64,000 nucleotides of DNA from Drechmeria coniospora. Its lineage: Eukaryota; Ascomycota; Sordariomycetes; Hypocreales; Ophiocordycipitaceae. Location: assembly GCF_001625195.1 (NCBI RefSeq), contig NC_054390.1, forward strand, positions 6,483,222 through 6,547,221, written 5' to 3'. The position numbers and the translations under genes were made by a program. The number at the start of each line of letters is the position of its first letter. The stretch's first letter is position 1. Positions 44,967 through 55,392 of the stretch are shown piece after piece. The notes under the pieces were generated by a model, which saw nothing but the letters and a program-made list of their open reading frames with translations, was not told the DNA's origin and made no database searches.

Positions 44967-46813
44967 TTACAGCGACGCCGCCGCCCAATGAACGACGGCA
45001 AGGGCCATCATGACGAGAACCAAGGTGGACGGCAGGATCCTAATCACGTCAGCGTTCAATCTCCCTCCCGAGGGAGCAAGCAACCTACCAAATGACGTAG
45101 CTCTGGAACAGGATGCGGCCCATTGTCTTTTCGTACACGTTGTTGATCTGGCAAATCTGCGCCAGCTGGAGCGCGCTGGGTGCACCGGTGAGGAGAAAGC
45201 AGACGATGATGAAGATGGGGTCATCGAGGATGCTGATGGGCAGATACTTTGCCATGACGGCCAAGATGGGTGCCATGATGATTGTAGGCAGGACCATGCG
45301 GCTCAGCAGTGACGCCACGAGGAGCTTCGTTCCTATCCTCTCCTCCTCCGGGTCGTGAGCGTCGTCGTGGGCCATCGTGTTCCGCGCCAGGTTGGCGCCG
45401 AGGACGACGAGGATCAGAGGGACGGCAACGCCGCCGCTCGACTTGACCGCATTCGTCACACTGTTGTTGACAAAGGATCCCTCTTCAAAGAAGAGTTCCT
45501 GCAACGAGGGAATCGAGGCGACAAGGACGGCAATCAACATGGCCCACAGGGGAGGGTTCATGAACTCATAGAGGAAGTGGGCCGTCTTCGAAATCGCCTT
45601 GGCCAGGAAGGAGACGCAGACCTGGAGAGGGCGTGGCAGCCGTTTGCACAGGCGCGAGAGGGAACAACAAGCCCGCCCCTTTAGGGCGCTCGTCGGCTTG
45701 GAAAGGAAAGCCTTTGTCCGACGCCAAACTCCACCATCGGCCCCATCAAGCAGAGCGTCGCCATTCTCGTCGCCACGGGAAGCCGGGGTCGGGCCGTTGG
45801 GGTCGCCGCCGTTGCCAACAGGGTGATGATGATTTCCGTTGTGAGAGTGCGACGTCTTCTTGCACAGCGCCTTTCTCGTGCCGAACTCGTCATCGCTCGA
45901 GTCGGCCACGGACGCCGTCGAGGTCCCGGCAACAGGGGTGCGGCCTGCGGGAATGTACCTGCGCGAGTCGACGCTGTGGTCCTCATCCTCGTCCTCATCC
46001 ATCTCCTCGTCCGTGTCGCCGTCGATGCCTTGGATGAGCCCCTGCGCCTCCCGTTCGTCGTGGTCCTCGCGCACGGCCCACTGGCCCTCCTCGGCAATGT
46101 CATCGATGTAATCGAGGTACTTGTCCTTGGAGGCGAGCAGCACGTGGTAGCCCCAACTCCAGCGGACTAGCTGACCGAGCTGCTGGAAGATGAGCAGGTA
46201 CAGGATGCCGCGGGCGCCAACCTCGTCGTCATTGTCGCCGGGGATCCTGTCCCAGTGGAGTCCCTTGATGGTCTGAGACAAGGAAAGCACGAGAGAGATG
46301 GGTAGGGAGTTGGAGTTGCCGAAGACGCCCATGGCCGTGACGAAGTTGGAGGCCCGCTTGTTGAAACGAAACACCTTGGCGATCAAGACGGAGACGAGCC
46401 AGGACACTAGCGTCTGGACGACAAAGATGGCGGGAATGATGGCGAGGTCGGAAAGCGTCTCGGCATTCAGCTGCGACGCCAGCTTGGTGAAGACTAGGGC
46501 GCAGGTCAGCACGCGCAACGCTCGGGCGGGTTGTCGACCTACTGAGGCATGGCGTGAAGAGCATGACGTTGAGGTTGGCGAGGAACCGTTGCTTTTCGGC
46601 ATCGAAGTGGCCGAGGCGGGCGATGATGTAGCCAGGCAAGCTCACGCAGACGACCTCGAGGACGGCCTCGAAGACGAGAAGGCACAGGTGAGGCAGGGAG
46701 GAACTGGCGTCGGGCGGGGCCTGGAGGACGGCCATGGGATATTCGTAGGCATCTCGTGCGATCCTCGTCAGACGGAACGATGCCGGACGGGGGAAGCCGC
46801 CTGCCGAAGCCAT
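44967..46813 (-). CDS. Auxin efflux carrier (AEC/PIN-fold) family membrane transporter
   Basis: Three exons on the minus strand, 46813-46543, 46493-45089 and 45039-44967, encode 582 residues. The first intron (GTAGGT..CCTAG, CTGAC branch) restores LFTPCLIFTKLASQLN, a hallmark of the family. About five helices form the N-terminal half (VFEAVLEVVCVSLPGYIIARLG; FGNSNSLPISLVLSL). A long cytosolic loop follows, acidic with a run EEMDEDEDEDHS and a His-rich HSHNGNHHHP. Then comes a C-terminal half of about five helices (NPPLWAMLIAVLVASIP; GANLARNTM). Budding yeast relatives (Ecm3 and others) sit in the ER or plasma membrane with no proven substrate; auxin transport should not be assumed. The last exon supplies a final hydrophobic helix ending HWAAASL. 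Confidence 0.92.
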
Positions 46814-49800
46814 ATAAGACCAAGCAACAAGCGATGCCGACTTGGGTGGTGTTTTCGGGAAGGGTTCGAGAAGGATTCGATTTGACGGGCGCGGTGACGG
46901 CGGTCGTCGGTGAGTGGGCAGGAGGCTGCGTCCTCTTATGCCGTTGGACGAGAGCGACGCGAGCACAAGACGGCCGAGTGAGTATAGGGAGCCTGCCGCA
47001 CTGCTGTCGGCGAGCGGATGAGGCGACGGCCAGCGGGTGAGCTGCGCAGGCCGGGGTCTGATGCAGATGACGTAGCAGCGCAGCGCCAAGATGGGAACGC
47101 TCTCACGGTGACGGTGACGACGATGGGGGGGGGGGGTGCGTCGGCGAAGAATAGTATATGGAGGAGAGAGAGGCGAATTGGGAGGGAAATGACGTGCTTG
47201 TGCGGTAGTGGCACAACGACGCCGGCGAGGCGAACAAGCACTACGGAGCAATATCAGTATTCGTAATCGGTGTACGGTCTGCGTGTACGGTACAGTACCT
47301 TGCTCGACCCAAGATAAGCGTAGAGGGACAGTGCTCACAGGCACCAACGTGTTGTACAGTACTCCGTACCTAAGTTAGTACGTATCACGTAGCAGGTACT
47401 CCGTACCAACGACCTGTCTGCGTTCTGCGTATTAATTAGCTGGTGGCGAGAATGGGACGGGCAATGGTTGCCAGCGAGAGCGCCCGTTTTGAGATTTTGA
47501 GTATGGTCGAGAGGCGCCAATGCTTTTCTCGTTAGCGAACCTTTCAGATTTGGAGTGCGTCACACACCACAAGCTGGTGGAGAGTCAGACGAGAAGCGAA
47601 ACGTGCACCGCAGAGGCCGCCAGGTCAAGGAAAATCCTTGATTAGCGCTGCGGCCAGACGCACGCAGCATTGAATTGATGAGAAGATGTACCAGTCTGTT
47701 ACGCAGACATGTACCTCGTTGTACTCGTAGTTGGGCGTGTATGTACAAGTACTTACTTGTGCGCCGCTCCTGTACGCGACTCGTGGTGAAGCGTCGGCGC
47801 ACGAGCATGTACAACTACTTCGAGTACGTGCTTGGTGCTGTGCATGTACCCGTAAGTGAACTTGCGTGCCTATTGAGTGAGTGCCAAGGTCCAACAAGAC
47901 TGAGTTTACGGAGTATACGGAGTACATGTATAATAATACCTACGCTGTATACTTGGGCACTTGTATTTGCAAGGATATGACTGTTAGCAGACAATCTTGC
48001 CCAGCAAAGCATAGAGAGTACGTAGTACGTACTTACTTGCATGCACTGTACTTACGTGCACTGTACTCCTTGGGTACTCACAAGTGCAGTAGGTACAGTA
48101 GGTGTACAGTAACACACGTATTGTACTCGCTTCGATGTACTTGCCATTCACATCTCGATCGGTACAGCAAGTGTGCAGCATTAATACTGGTACGTACGGA
48201 GTACCGCGTTCGGTATTACGGAGTACTTTGCTTGAAATTGTTCGCGGACGTGTCTCGGATAGCGCCAAAGCATGGCATGCTGCCCAATCAGTGGCTCGAA
48301 TTGAATCGCTTGCCGTGGGAAGATGGAAGATAATTGTGGGACGGGCTGCTTCCGTGCTGCGGCGGCCTCGTGAGGGACAGCAGGCGCCCTTTTCAGGCAT
48401 GAAGACGGAGGGAGGCGCATGCGACGCCCTCACATCAAAGGTACTACCTTGGTACTGTTCTCCGTACAGTACATCGGCAAGCACCGAGTCGTAGAAGCAG
48501 GACAGGTACCGTGGTGCTCATGCACAAAAAGGCACAGGGTTGCAGGTACCTCCCGCAACGCCCATCTTCAAGCCGCGGTATCAGGGCAACTGGCGGTGGT
48601 CCGCGTATGGGATCTCAAGTCTGTACAGTAAGAGTGCTGGGTCCATGTGGAAGTCGTTCATTCTGCGTCCGTACGGAGAGTTGTTGTACGGTGCTCTACT
48701 GCACGGCACGGCACTGTGCTGAACTCTGCTCGTGGGTTTTTTGCGCACTCCGTTGTACGGAGCACGGAAGGCAGTGCATATGGATATCTACGTGGACTGC
48801 AGGTACACTCACTCGGATATCGATCAAGAACGTGTGAAAGGCTGTCTGCATACTGTAGGTGCCGTGTGGAGAGAGCTGGCCGAATCTGGCGGCTTCCGTT
48901 GGTGGAGGGCGGCTGCGAGGGCATCATCCTCGTCTCGACTGGGCCTAGGCCTCGGTTGCCTTCCATGGTACTACTCCGTATTTACACTCCGTGCATGCAC
49001 ACCTCCGGTTCCATCCAACCGCTGCCATGGCGGCCACGTGCATGAGGTGCGTGGCCACAATGAAACGATATTGTACGGAGTAGCTACTTACACTGGTGTT
49101 TGTTTGGTGGTGGCACCTTTATCCATCACCATCGTGCGAGCACCAACGTGGCGTCGCGCCGAATTAAGACCTACAGTGCAAGTCAGTTGCTTGCGTTGAG
49201 GAAACGTACTGTGAGGCCACGGTACAGACGTGCATGCGCCGCTGGCAAAAGCCCGACGAGAAGTCGACGAGCAAGTTGGTGCTCCGTATCGTCGTCTGCC
49301 ACTCGTTCGGCAAACCTGATTGAGGACCAATATCAATATCCAGGCCAGGGCCATTCGCTGGTGCGCCGCGTCTCACCCTCATGCGTGCAGAGCGGCCACT
49401 CCGCTATGCGCCAAGACATTGTTTTGCAACTTGCACCACAACCCGACAGTCCGATCATCATCGCACCCCTTGAGCTTGCTGCGCGGTCAAATCATGGTGC
49501 TCGTTGTAATCGCACCCCCGCAGACAGCATCATGTTGAGGGCGGTACTATTTCCGGCGAACGTCGGTCCTGTCTGCCCGTCACAAGCCCACGAGCACACT
49601 GCTCCGCTTCCTGCAGCCCAAGGAGAAGGGCGAGAAGCGCTGCTCACTGGACCACTGGACCCTAGTTGCACGCAGCGCTATCAGCTGGGCCTCTCCCTCT
49701 GATGCTAGCTGGGGTCTTTGTGTTCGCACTGGGGACTTGGTACCTCTTCGTCCAACCACTCAGTAACTTTGCACTGGAGCCGACTTCCTATTAGGTAGTG

Positions 49801-50901
49801 CAAGGCACCAAAGTACCTAAGTTTACAGGCGGTGGGATGGTGGATAATACTTAGTACTGTCCAGTACTAGGTACGAGGTTCCTAGTAGGTACGTACTTTA
49901 GTAAATAGGTAATACCTATTGTACAGTACTGTACATGTACAACGTTCGTCCACGGTTTGGTCATGAGCACATTCAGTAACAACAAGTACCTGCGGACTAC
50001 TCCGTACTAGGTACACAGTAGGTCTTAATACCACACTAGCAGTGACTTGCCATGAAGTTCAGTGCTAGGACTACCGTACCAAGGTACTATAGAAACTAAA
50101 ACCTAAGTACTACCTACTACTAAGGTACCAAACTCGGACTAGGCGTGTAGTTTGGTGCTGTAACTTGGACGATACCAACTCCTGGTAGGGTCTTGGGCAG
50201 TAATAAGTCTACGCGCTATGTTCCTGGACCAACTGTACACTCGCTGTGCGCTCAAACAAGGACAGTTCTACTATTACTGGCACTGCTGTTGCGTGATAGT
50301 CGAGAACTAGCAGTAACTTGGTACCAATGATTCACTGACGATGGATTCCTCGCAGGAGCGGATAAGCCTGTTCTGGTACTACTTGTACCTGTAGTAGAGC
50401 GGGAGTTGTGCGTGGCCAACTGTCAGATCCTCTGTTGGCCCTCTGGTGCTCGGCGGCGCGAGCCTGCAGCTCCCTTGACAGACACGGGACAGCCGCCAGG
50501 GCGCGGTGCCGAGGTTAGGACGCCTGCTCTCTGAAGGCAGCTTGCACCGAGTACATGGTATTATCGGACCACCGCCTCGTTGGGTGGCGAATCGGTGGCG
50601 TGGTCTCAGCACAGCTCGCAACCAGGCAACTCCATACGGAGTACGGAGTGCAGCTCGCTCAACTCCGTCTGTCACAACAGAAACGGCGTCGCCATAGGTC
50701 TGCCATCGAGCGCTCGCTCAATCAATCTCCTTCCTACCGTTCCCCTGGCACCCGGTTCGACTTTTCCATATATTTCAACACCAACCTTCGATTCCGGCGT
50801 TGCTGCACACTGCGTGCCACCTTTGGCTGCCTCCCCTCGCCCCAGGCAGCATCGTTGTCCGCTGCGGATTCTCAGCATCGATACAAATACTGCTACAATC
50901 A

Positions 50902-50940
50902 CCGCTACGAAAACCGTTACGAAAACCGCTACGAATATAC
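50902..50940. repeat. Short tandem repeat (CGAAAACCGYTA, about 3 copies)
   Basis: Three near-identical 12-bp units (CTACGAAAACCG, TTACGAAAACCG, CTACGAATATAC) lie in the region upstream of Pbs2. Confidence 0.8.
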
Positions 50941-51568
50941 AGAAAGAACCGTCGTATCACTACTACCAAGACTACTAGCCTGTGCGCATTCTCATACTCG
51001 ATCACCGATACGGCGAGGCACGAGCACAGGGAAGCGGTAGATCGAGTGCAAGTACTCCGCACTGCAGAGACCCGGCCAAAGTTGGTGGATCGCCAAGAGT
51101 TCCCCTCACGACAATCCCACCACAGCCAGCGAGCGCTCTCCCGCGCCCCGCATCGAAAACCAAGACTACCGGACTCGACACCAGTCGCCGCTCACCTCGA
51201 CAACCTTCTGCTTGGCGACGGGGTGGCCGGCCATCAGCCTCGTTTCACGCCAACGGACCGTTCCCATCATACCCCGAGCCTCCGACCTCGTTTCTCATCG
51301 TCCTTGCCCAGCGACTGACCGTCCTTCTTCCGCTGGCTCTGTAGGCTCTGCAGGCGCCCACGAATCGTCCCCGCATCCTCCATCCAAGCCCATGCCGGGT
51401 TGCTCGCCAACCGACCGAAATACCCACCGCCCTTCGACACATCCTCACGCCCTCGACTTCGACTCTGCAACCTGAAAGCAAAGCCAGGCTGTCGTGAGCG
51501 AGTGGGAGCCCGTCAGAACGACGCACCCCTGCCGGAGAGAGGCGGCCCTCCCGAAGACGTCCGCGGAA

Positions 51569-51582
51569 CCCCCCCCCCCCCC
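51569..51582. repeat. Poly-C run in the Pbs2 leader region
   Basis: Fourteen consecutive C, 134 bp before the Pbs2 ATG, next to GCGCCCCCC. It is prone to slippage and sequencing error. It lies in non-coding DNA under my model. Confidence 0.9.
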
Positions 51583-51715
51583 GCGCCCCCCGTCGAGCAC
51601 GCGACGCAGGCCATCCAAGTCCTCGTCGCTGCATGGTCTAGGGCCTAGGCGCTGCCCCCTTGGCCTGGCCTCAGGCCGATTGCACCCCAGCTCCGCCCAT
51701 CGTGAGCTCCGTCTC

Positions 51716-53653
51716 ATGCCGACGACGTCGGACGAGATGCAGAAGCGCAAAGACTTCGATCCCTCCGCCGCTCCCGGGACCGAGGGCTCGTCCGAACCCG
51801 GCACACCGCAACAGCTATCCCCCGAGCCGGCTCTCGACACGTCCAAGCGCATGCCGTCCCTCCGTTCCGTTTCCGACCCTCCCAACATGAACCCCAACTC
51901 CACGCCGCGCGGCGTCTTGGGCGCCGCCCGCAATCCCGTCTCCCCCTCGTCCTCCTTTGGGGCCGGCGGCATGGACAACAGCATCATGGCCAGGGCGAGA
52001 GCCCTCCACCAGGAGCGCATGCAGAAGGGTCAGCCGCCCACCGTCCAATCGTCCCCCTCGTCCGCGCCCGCCGCTTCCAACGGCTTCCCGGGTAACCTCC
52101 AGATGCCCCGGGGCATGCAGCGCCCTGGTCCGGGCCCGCACCTGAACTCCGCGCCCTCGCTCCCGGCCTCGCTCAGCCAACGGAGGGCCAACAGGATGGG
52201 CCCCGGCATGGGCATGAAGCTCGACATGGGCTCCTCCTCTCCCGGCCTCAAGCTTTCCGACATCACCGGCGGCGAGGCCGCCGACGGCAAGCAGCCCGGC
52301 TCGGGGCCCGGCTCCAAGATGGAAGACTACAAGCGATACATTGACGCCGAGAAAGGCTGGATCACCTTTGACGGCGCCGCCACCATCACGAGCACGGGCG
52401 TCAGCTTCGCAAACGGCCAAACCTTCAAGATCTCCTTGGATGAGATCGAGAAGCTCGACGAGCTCGGCAAGGGCAACTACGGCACCGTCTACAAGGTAAA
52501 GCACGCCAAGCCGGCCGCCCCCCGCTTCGGCCCAGGTCTGTCGGGCGCCCGATTGCAGCAGGGCAAGCCGGACCCGTCCCAGCCGGCCATCGTCGATCGA
52601 GCCCGCAGCGGCTCCATCAGAAACACCACCGGCAAAGTGATGGCCATGAAGGAGATTCGGCTCGAGCTGGACGACGCCAAGTTTACGACGATTCTCAAGG
52701 AGCTCGTCATCCTGCACGAGTGCCTCTCGCCCCACATCATCGAGTTTTACGGTGCCTTCTTCCAGGAGGGCGCCGTGTATATCTGCATCGAATACATGGA
52801 TGGTGGCTCCATCGACAAGCTGTACGAGGGCGGCATCCCCGAGAGCATCGTGCGCAAAATCACCTACTCGACCGTCATGGGCCTCAAGACGTTGAAGGAC
52901 GACCACAACATCATCCACCGCGACGTCAAGCCGACCAACATCCTGGCCAACACGAGAGGGCAGATCAAGATCTGCGACTTTGGTGTCAGCGGCAACCTCG
53001 TCGCGAGCATCGCCAAGACCAACATTGGCTGCCAGAGCTACATGGCGCCCGAGCGCATCTCGGGCGGCGGCATGACGCACGGCAACGCCGACGGTACCTA
53101 CAGCGTGCAGAGCGATGTTTGGAGCTTGGGTTTGACCATTATCGAGTGCGCCACCGGCCGGTATCCCTACCCGCCGGAGGTGTCGTCCACCATTTTCAGC
53201 CAGCTCAATGTACGTCGACCCGACCCGTCCGCTGACCCGTCAAGCTAACCTGAGTCTCGCCAGGCCATCGTCGAGGGCGAACCACCCGGTCTTCCCCAGG
53301 AGGGGTACTCGGACCTGGCGCGCGACTTTGTCAAGAGCTGCCTGCACAAGGTTCCCAAGAAGAGGCCGACGTACGCGATGCTGCTGCAGCATCCGTGGAT
53401 GGCGCCCTTCTCCAAACCCGCCACCATCACGGAGGAGGACGAGGAGGGAGAGGGGGCCGACATGGCGGCCGAGGCGGTCGGCAAGCTGCAGCTGTCGTCG
53501 GCCAGCGAGGATCCAGAGGTTGCCCAGTGGGTGACGTCGGTGCTGCGTCGGAAACTGGAAAGCGGCGACGCCGGCGGTTCGCTCCGCCCGGCGCTGCATG
53601 CCGCGCCCCTTGATTCGGTCAGTCCGCTAGCAAGTCCGTTGCCCGGCACGTGA
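51716..53653 (+). CDS. PBS2: MAP kinase kinase of the HOG osmostress pathway (Pbs2 orthologue)
   Basis: Two exons, 51716-53209 and 53264-53653, give 627 residues; the join falls between SQLN and AIVEGEPPG, in phase. The frame is open further upstream, but the first ATG is at 51716. The first about 240 residues are Pro/Ser-rich and probably disordered; in yeast this region docks the scaffold partners. The kinase domain has the ATP loop ELGKGNYGTVYKVKH (from residue 249), an insertion before MAMKEIRLELDDAKF, HRDVKPTN (Asp403), DFG at 421-423, and the activation segment with Ser431 and Thr435 in SGNLVASIAKTN. These are equivalent to the MAPKKK sites of Pbs2. Other signature strings are YGAFFQEGAVY and IEYMDGGSIDKLY. 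It phosphorylates the Hog1-type MAPK in response to osmotic and other stresses. Confidence 0.96.
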
Positions 53654-54401
53654 AACGGACTGGTGTCGCGTACGCTCGTTGACGGGGCTCGCCGTGTCGC
53701 GCGGAGCGCACATGAAGCATCCAGCGCGCCTCAGAGAACGGGGCACGACGACGAGGCCAGCTTCGACGAAGCAGCCGGCGCTTTTGTCATTTTCATTTCT
53801 GAGCATGCCCACGGCTGGGCAGCAGTCTGCACCCTACCAGCGAAACGTCGGCCCCCTCACTCCCTGCAGGCACACCGCGCAGCGCGCAGCGGATGGCTCC
53901 TTGTTCGCGTTCGACACCTACAACCGGCAGTGTGTGGTTCGTTTCGTTAGCATCCGGCACTTGATAGCTCGCAGTGTTCTTGCTTCGGTAGCATTCAGCA
54001 CCTGACTACGTCTTTAGAAACCGAGCATGGAATAAACTATTACATCATTCATGGTTGTTGATTAATGGGTAGTAGGGTATTACACTTCCACCTCGTGCCC
54101 TCGCATGCAGGATAAGCATACAGTAGCCCCCCCGTCTCCATGGAGGCCCGAATCCTCGGCCTTCGGAGCTCCATTTGAGCCGTCTTCATTTCCTCAGTCT
54201 CTAGACTCGCAGCGCGGCCCGAACACGGCCGCAGTTCAAACGCACGGTAGCCGGTACCTTTCCAACCCGGTTCCACATGTGCACACGCATGTCGTTTGTC
54301 GTTTGCCTCGTGATTAGGTAGGGTGGGTGGTAGAAAGAGACTGGTGGTACCATTCAGGTGGTGACAGAAAGGAGCAACATTGCGGAACAGATAGGCAGCT
54401 A

Positions 54402-54448
54402 GGCAGGCATCCAAGGCAGGCATCCAAGGCAGGCATCCAAGGCAGGCA
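54402..54448. repeat. 13-bp tandem repeat (GCAGGCATCCAAG)
   Basis: Three full copies and part of a fourth, followed by GGCAGGCAGGCGGGCGGG. Non-coding. Confidence 0.85.
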
Positions 54449-54486
54449 GGCGGGCGGGCAGCCTTTGCCATTCCGCCGGTGGTTAC

Positions 54487-54518
54487 GTCAGCTCGAGGCC
54501 TGCGCGTTCGGCCGTCGG
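54487..54518. repeat. 32-bp exact direct repeat, copy 1
   Basis: The 32 bases starting GTCAGCTCGAGGCC and ending GGCCGTCGG recur exactly at 54769-54800. This copy lies just 3' of the SUR7-like stop codon. Confidence 0.95.
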
Positions 54519-54543
54519 CGTCGAGGGCGAGGGCGAGCGTCGG

Positions 54544-55392
54544 TTATGCGTAATCCTCCTTGACGCGGCTGCTGCGATTGCCGGCGCTGGGGCTGGAACT
54601 GCTCTTGTCGCTGCGTATGCCGAGGAGGAAGAGGATCTCGGTGACGATGAGGGCGACGTAGGAGCCCCAGAGGAAGCCAAAGGCGTACGAGCCGATCTGG
54701 GCGTCGCGGCCGGCATCGTGGAACTCATCGCGGGCAAGGACAAATGTGGCACTGGAGGGGCAGCTCAGGTCAGCTCGAGGCCTGCGCGTTCGGCCGTCGG
54801 GGACAGGGGTCGGGGAAAGGGGTGGGTGACGTACGTCGTCAGGGAGGCGGCGATGGTGTAGCACAGGAGGGCGACGCTGGCGATGACAAAGGAGATGGCA
54901 GCGCCGAGACGACCGCAGCAGGCGAGGAAGCCGGCGAAAAAGGTGAGGACCTCGAAGAAGAGGGTGAGGAGGAGGAAGACCCAACCGAAGCGCCAGAGAT
55001 AGTAGTACTGGTACGAAGTGGTACCGCTGCCGTAGCCGCCGTAGAGAGCGGGAGGGACGTTTTGGGCGTTGGAATCCCAGGCGAAGCCGAATGGCGGCGC
55101 AGCACGGGCGTCGGTGCAGTCGGTGTTTCCGGGGCCGCAGACGTAAAAGTAGGTCCACTGGGAGATGTCCTTGGCGCCTGTGATGCCGCTCGTGTCGGCC
55201 TGCAGGAAGTAGGTCTTATTGAGGGGCGTCGCGCTGGTGACGCCCGAGAGGATGATGAAGAAGAGCATCACGATGGAGGCGGCGAGAACCAGGAGGGCCG
55301 CGAGGCCGAGGGGGGCGTCTGGACGCACGTCAGCGGCTGGGCCCGAGACGACGACGAAGCCATCACGGAGTGAGGGACCTACTCTTAGGCAT
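54544..55392 (-). CDS. SUR7/PalI-family four-helix membrane protein
   Basis: Three exons on the minus strand, 55392-55383 (only 10 nt), 55318-54835 and 54751-54544, encode 233 residues. The tiny first exon supplies M-P-K plus one base. It is supported by a GTAGGT donor, a CTGAC branch site and a CCAG acceptor, and avoids an N terminus lacking any ATG. The layout is helix 1 (LAALLVLAASIVMLFFIIL), then an extracellular loop with QWTYFYVCGPGNTDCTDARAA. Helix 2 contains WVFLLLTLFFEVLTFFAG, helix 3 AISFVIASVALLCYTIAA and helix 4 GSYVALIVTEILFLLGI. A Ser-rich cytosolic tail ends the protein. This is the Sur7/Fmp45/PalI arrangement: eisosome-associated plasma-membrane proteins, or pH-signalling in the PalI branch. 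The second intron contains one arm of a 32-bp direct repeat. Confidence 0.9.
54769..54800. repeat. 32-bp exact direct repeat, copy 2 (inside SUR7-like intron 2)
   Basis: Identical to 54487-54518, 282 bp away in the same orientation. The two copies bracket the last exon of the SUR7-like gene. Confidence 0.95.

Larger units (their letters stand above)
46814..51715. other. 4.9-kb gene desert dense in short GTAC/TACGGAGTA motifs
   Basis: This is the longest gene-free stretch of the window. Open frames exist but overlap, are compositionally mixed and resemble no family. TACGGAGTA or its complement recurs (for example near 47357, 47397, 47908, 48195, 48219, 49074, 49998, 50635). A second motif of the TACCTAGTA kind is concentrated at 49795-50110. 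A 12-G run lies at 47125-47136. The last about 900 bp probably contain the Pbs2 promoter and leader. Confidence 0.6.
53654..54543. other. Convergent intergenic region with small tandem repeats
   Basis: About 890 bp between the Pbs2 stop and the SUR7-like stop. No gene is recognised. It holds a 13-bp tandem repeat and one arm of a 32-bp direct repeat, both listed separately. Confidence 0.55.

Noticed and set aside
49100..49702. Plus-strand 200-codon frame in the 4.9-kb desert
   Set aside because: It has mixed composition, no domain or signal peptide, and motif repeats inside it; I could not support a gene.
51494..51715. 74-codon N-terminal extension of Pbs2
   Set aside because: It starts with GTG and no in-frame ATG precedes 51716; non-AUG initiation is only mentioned as a possibility.
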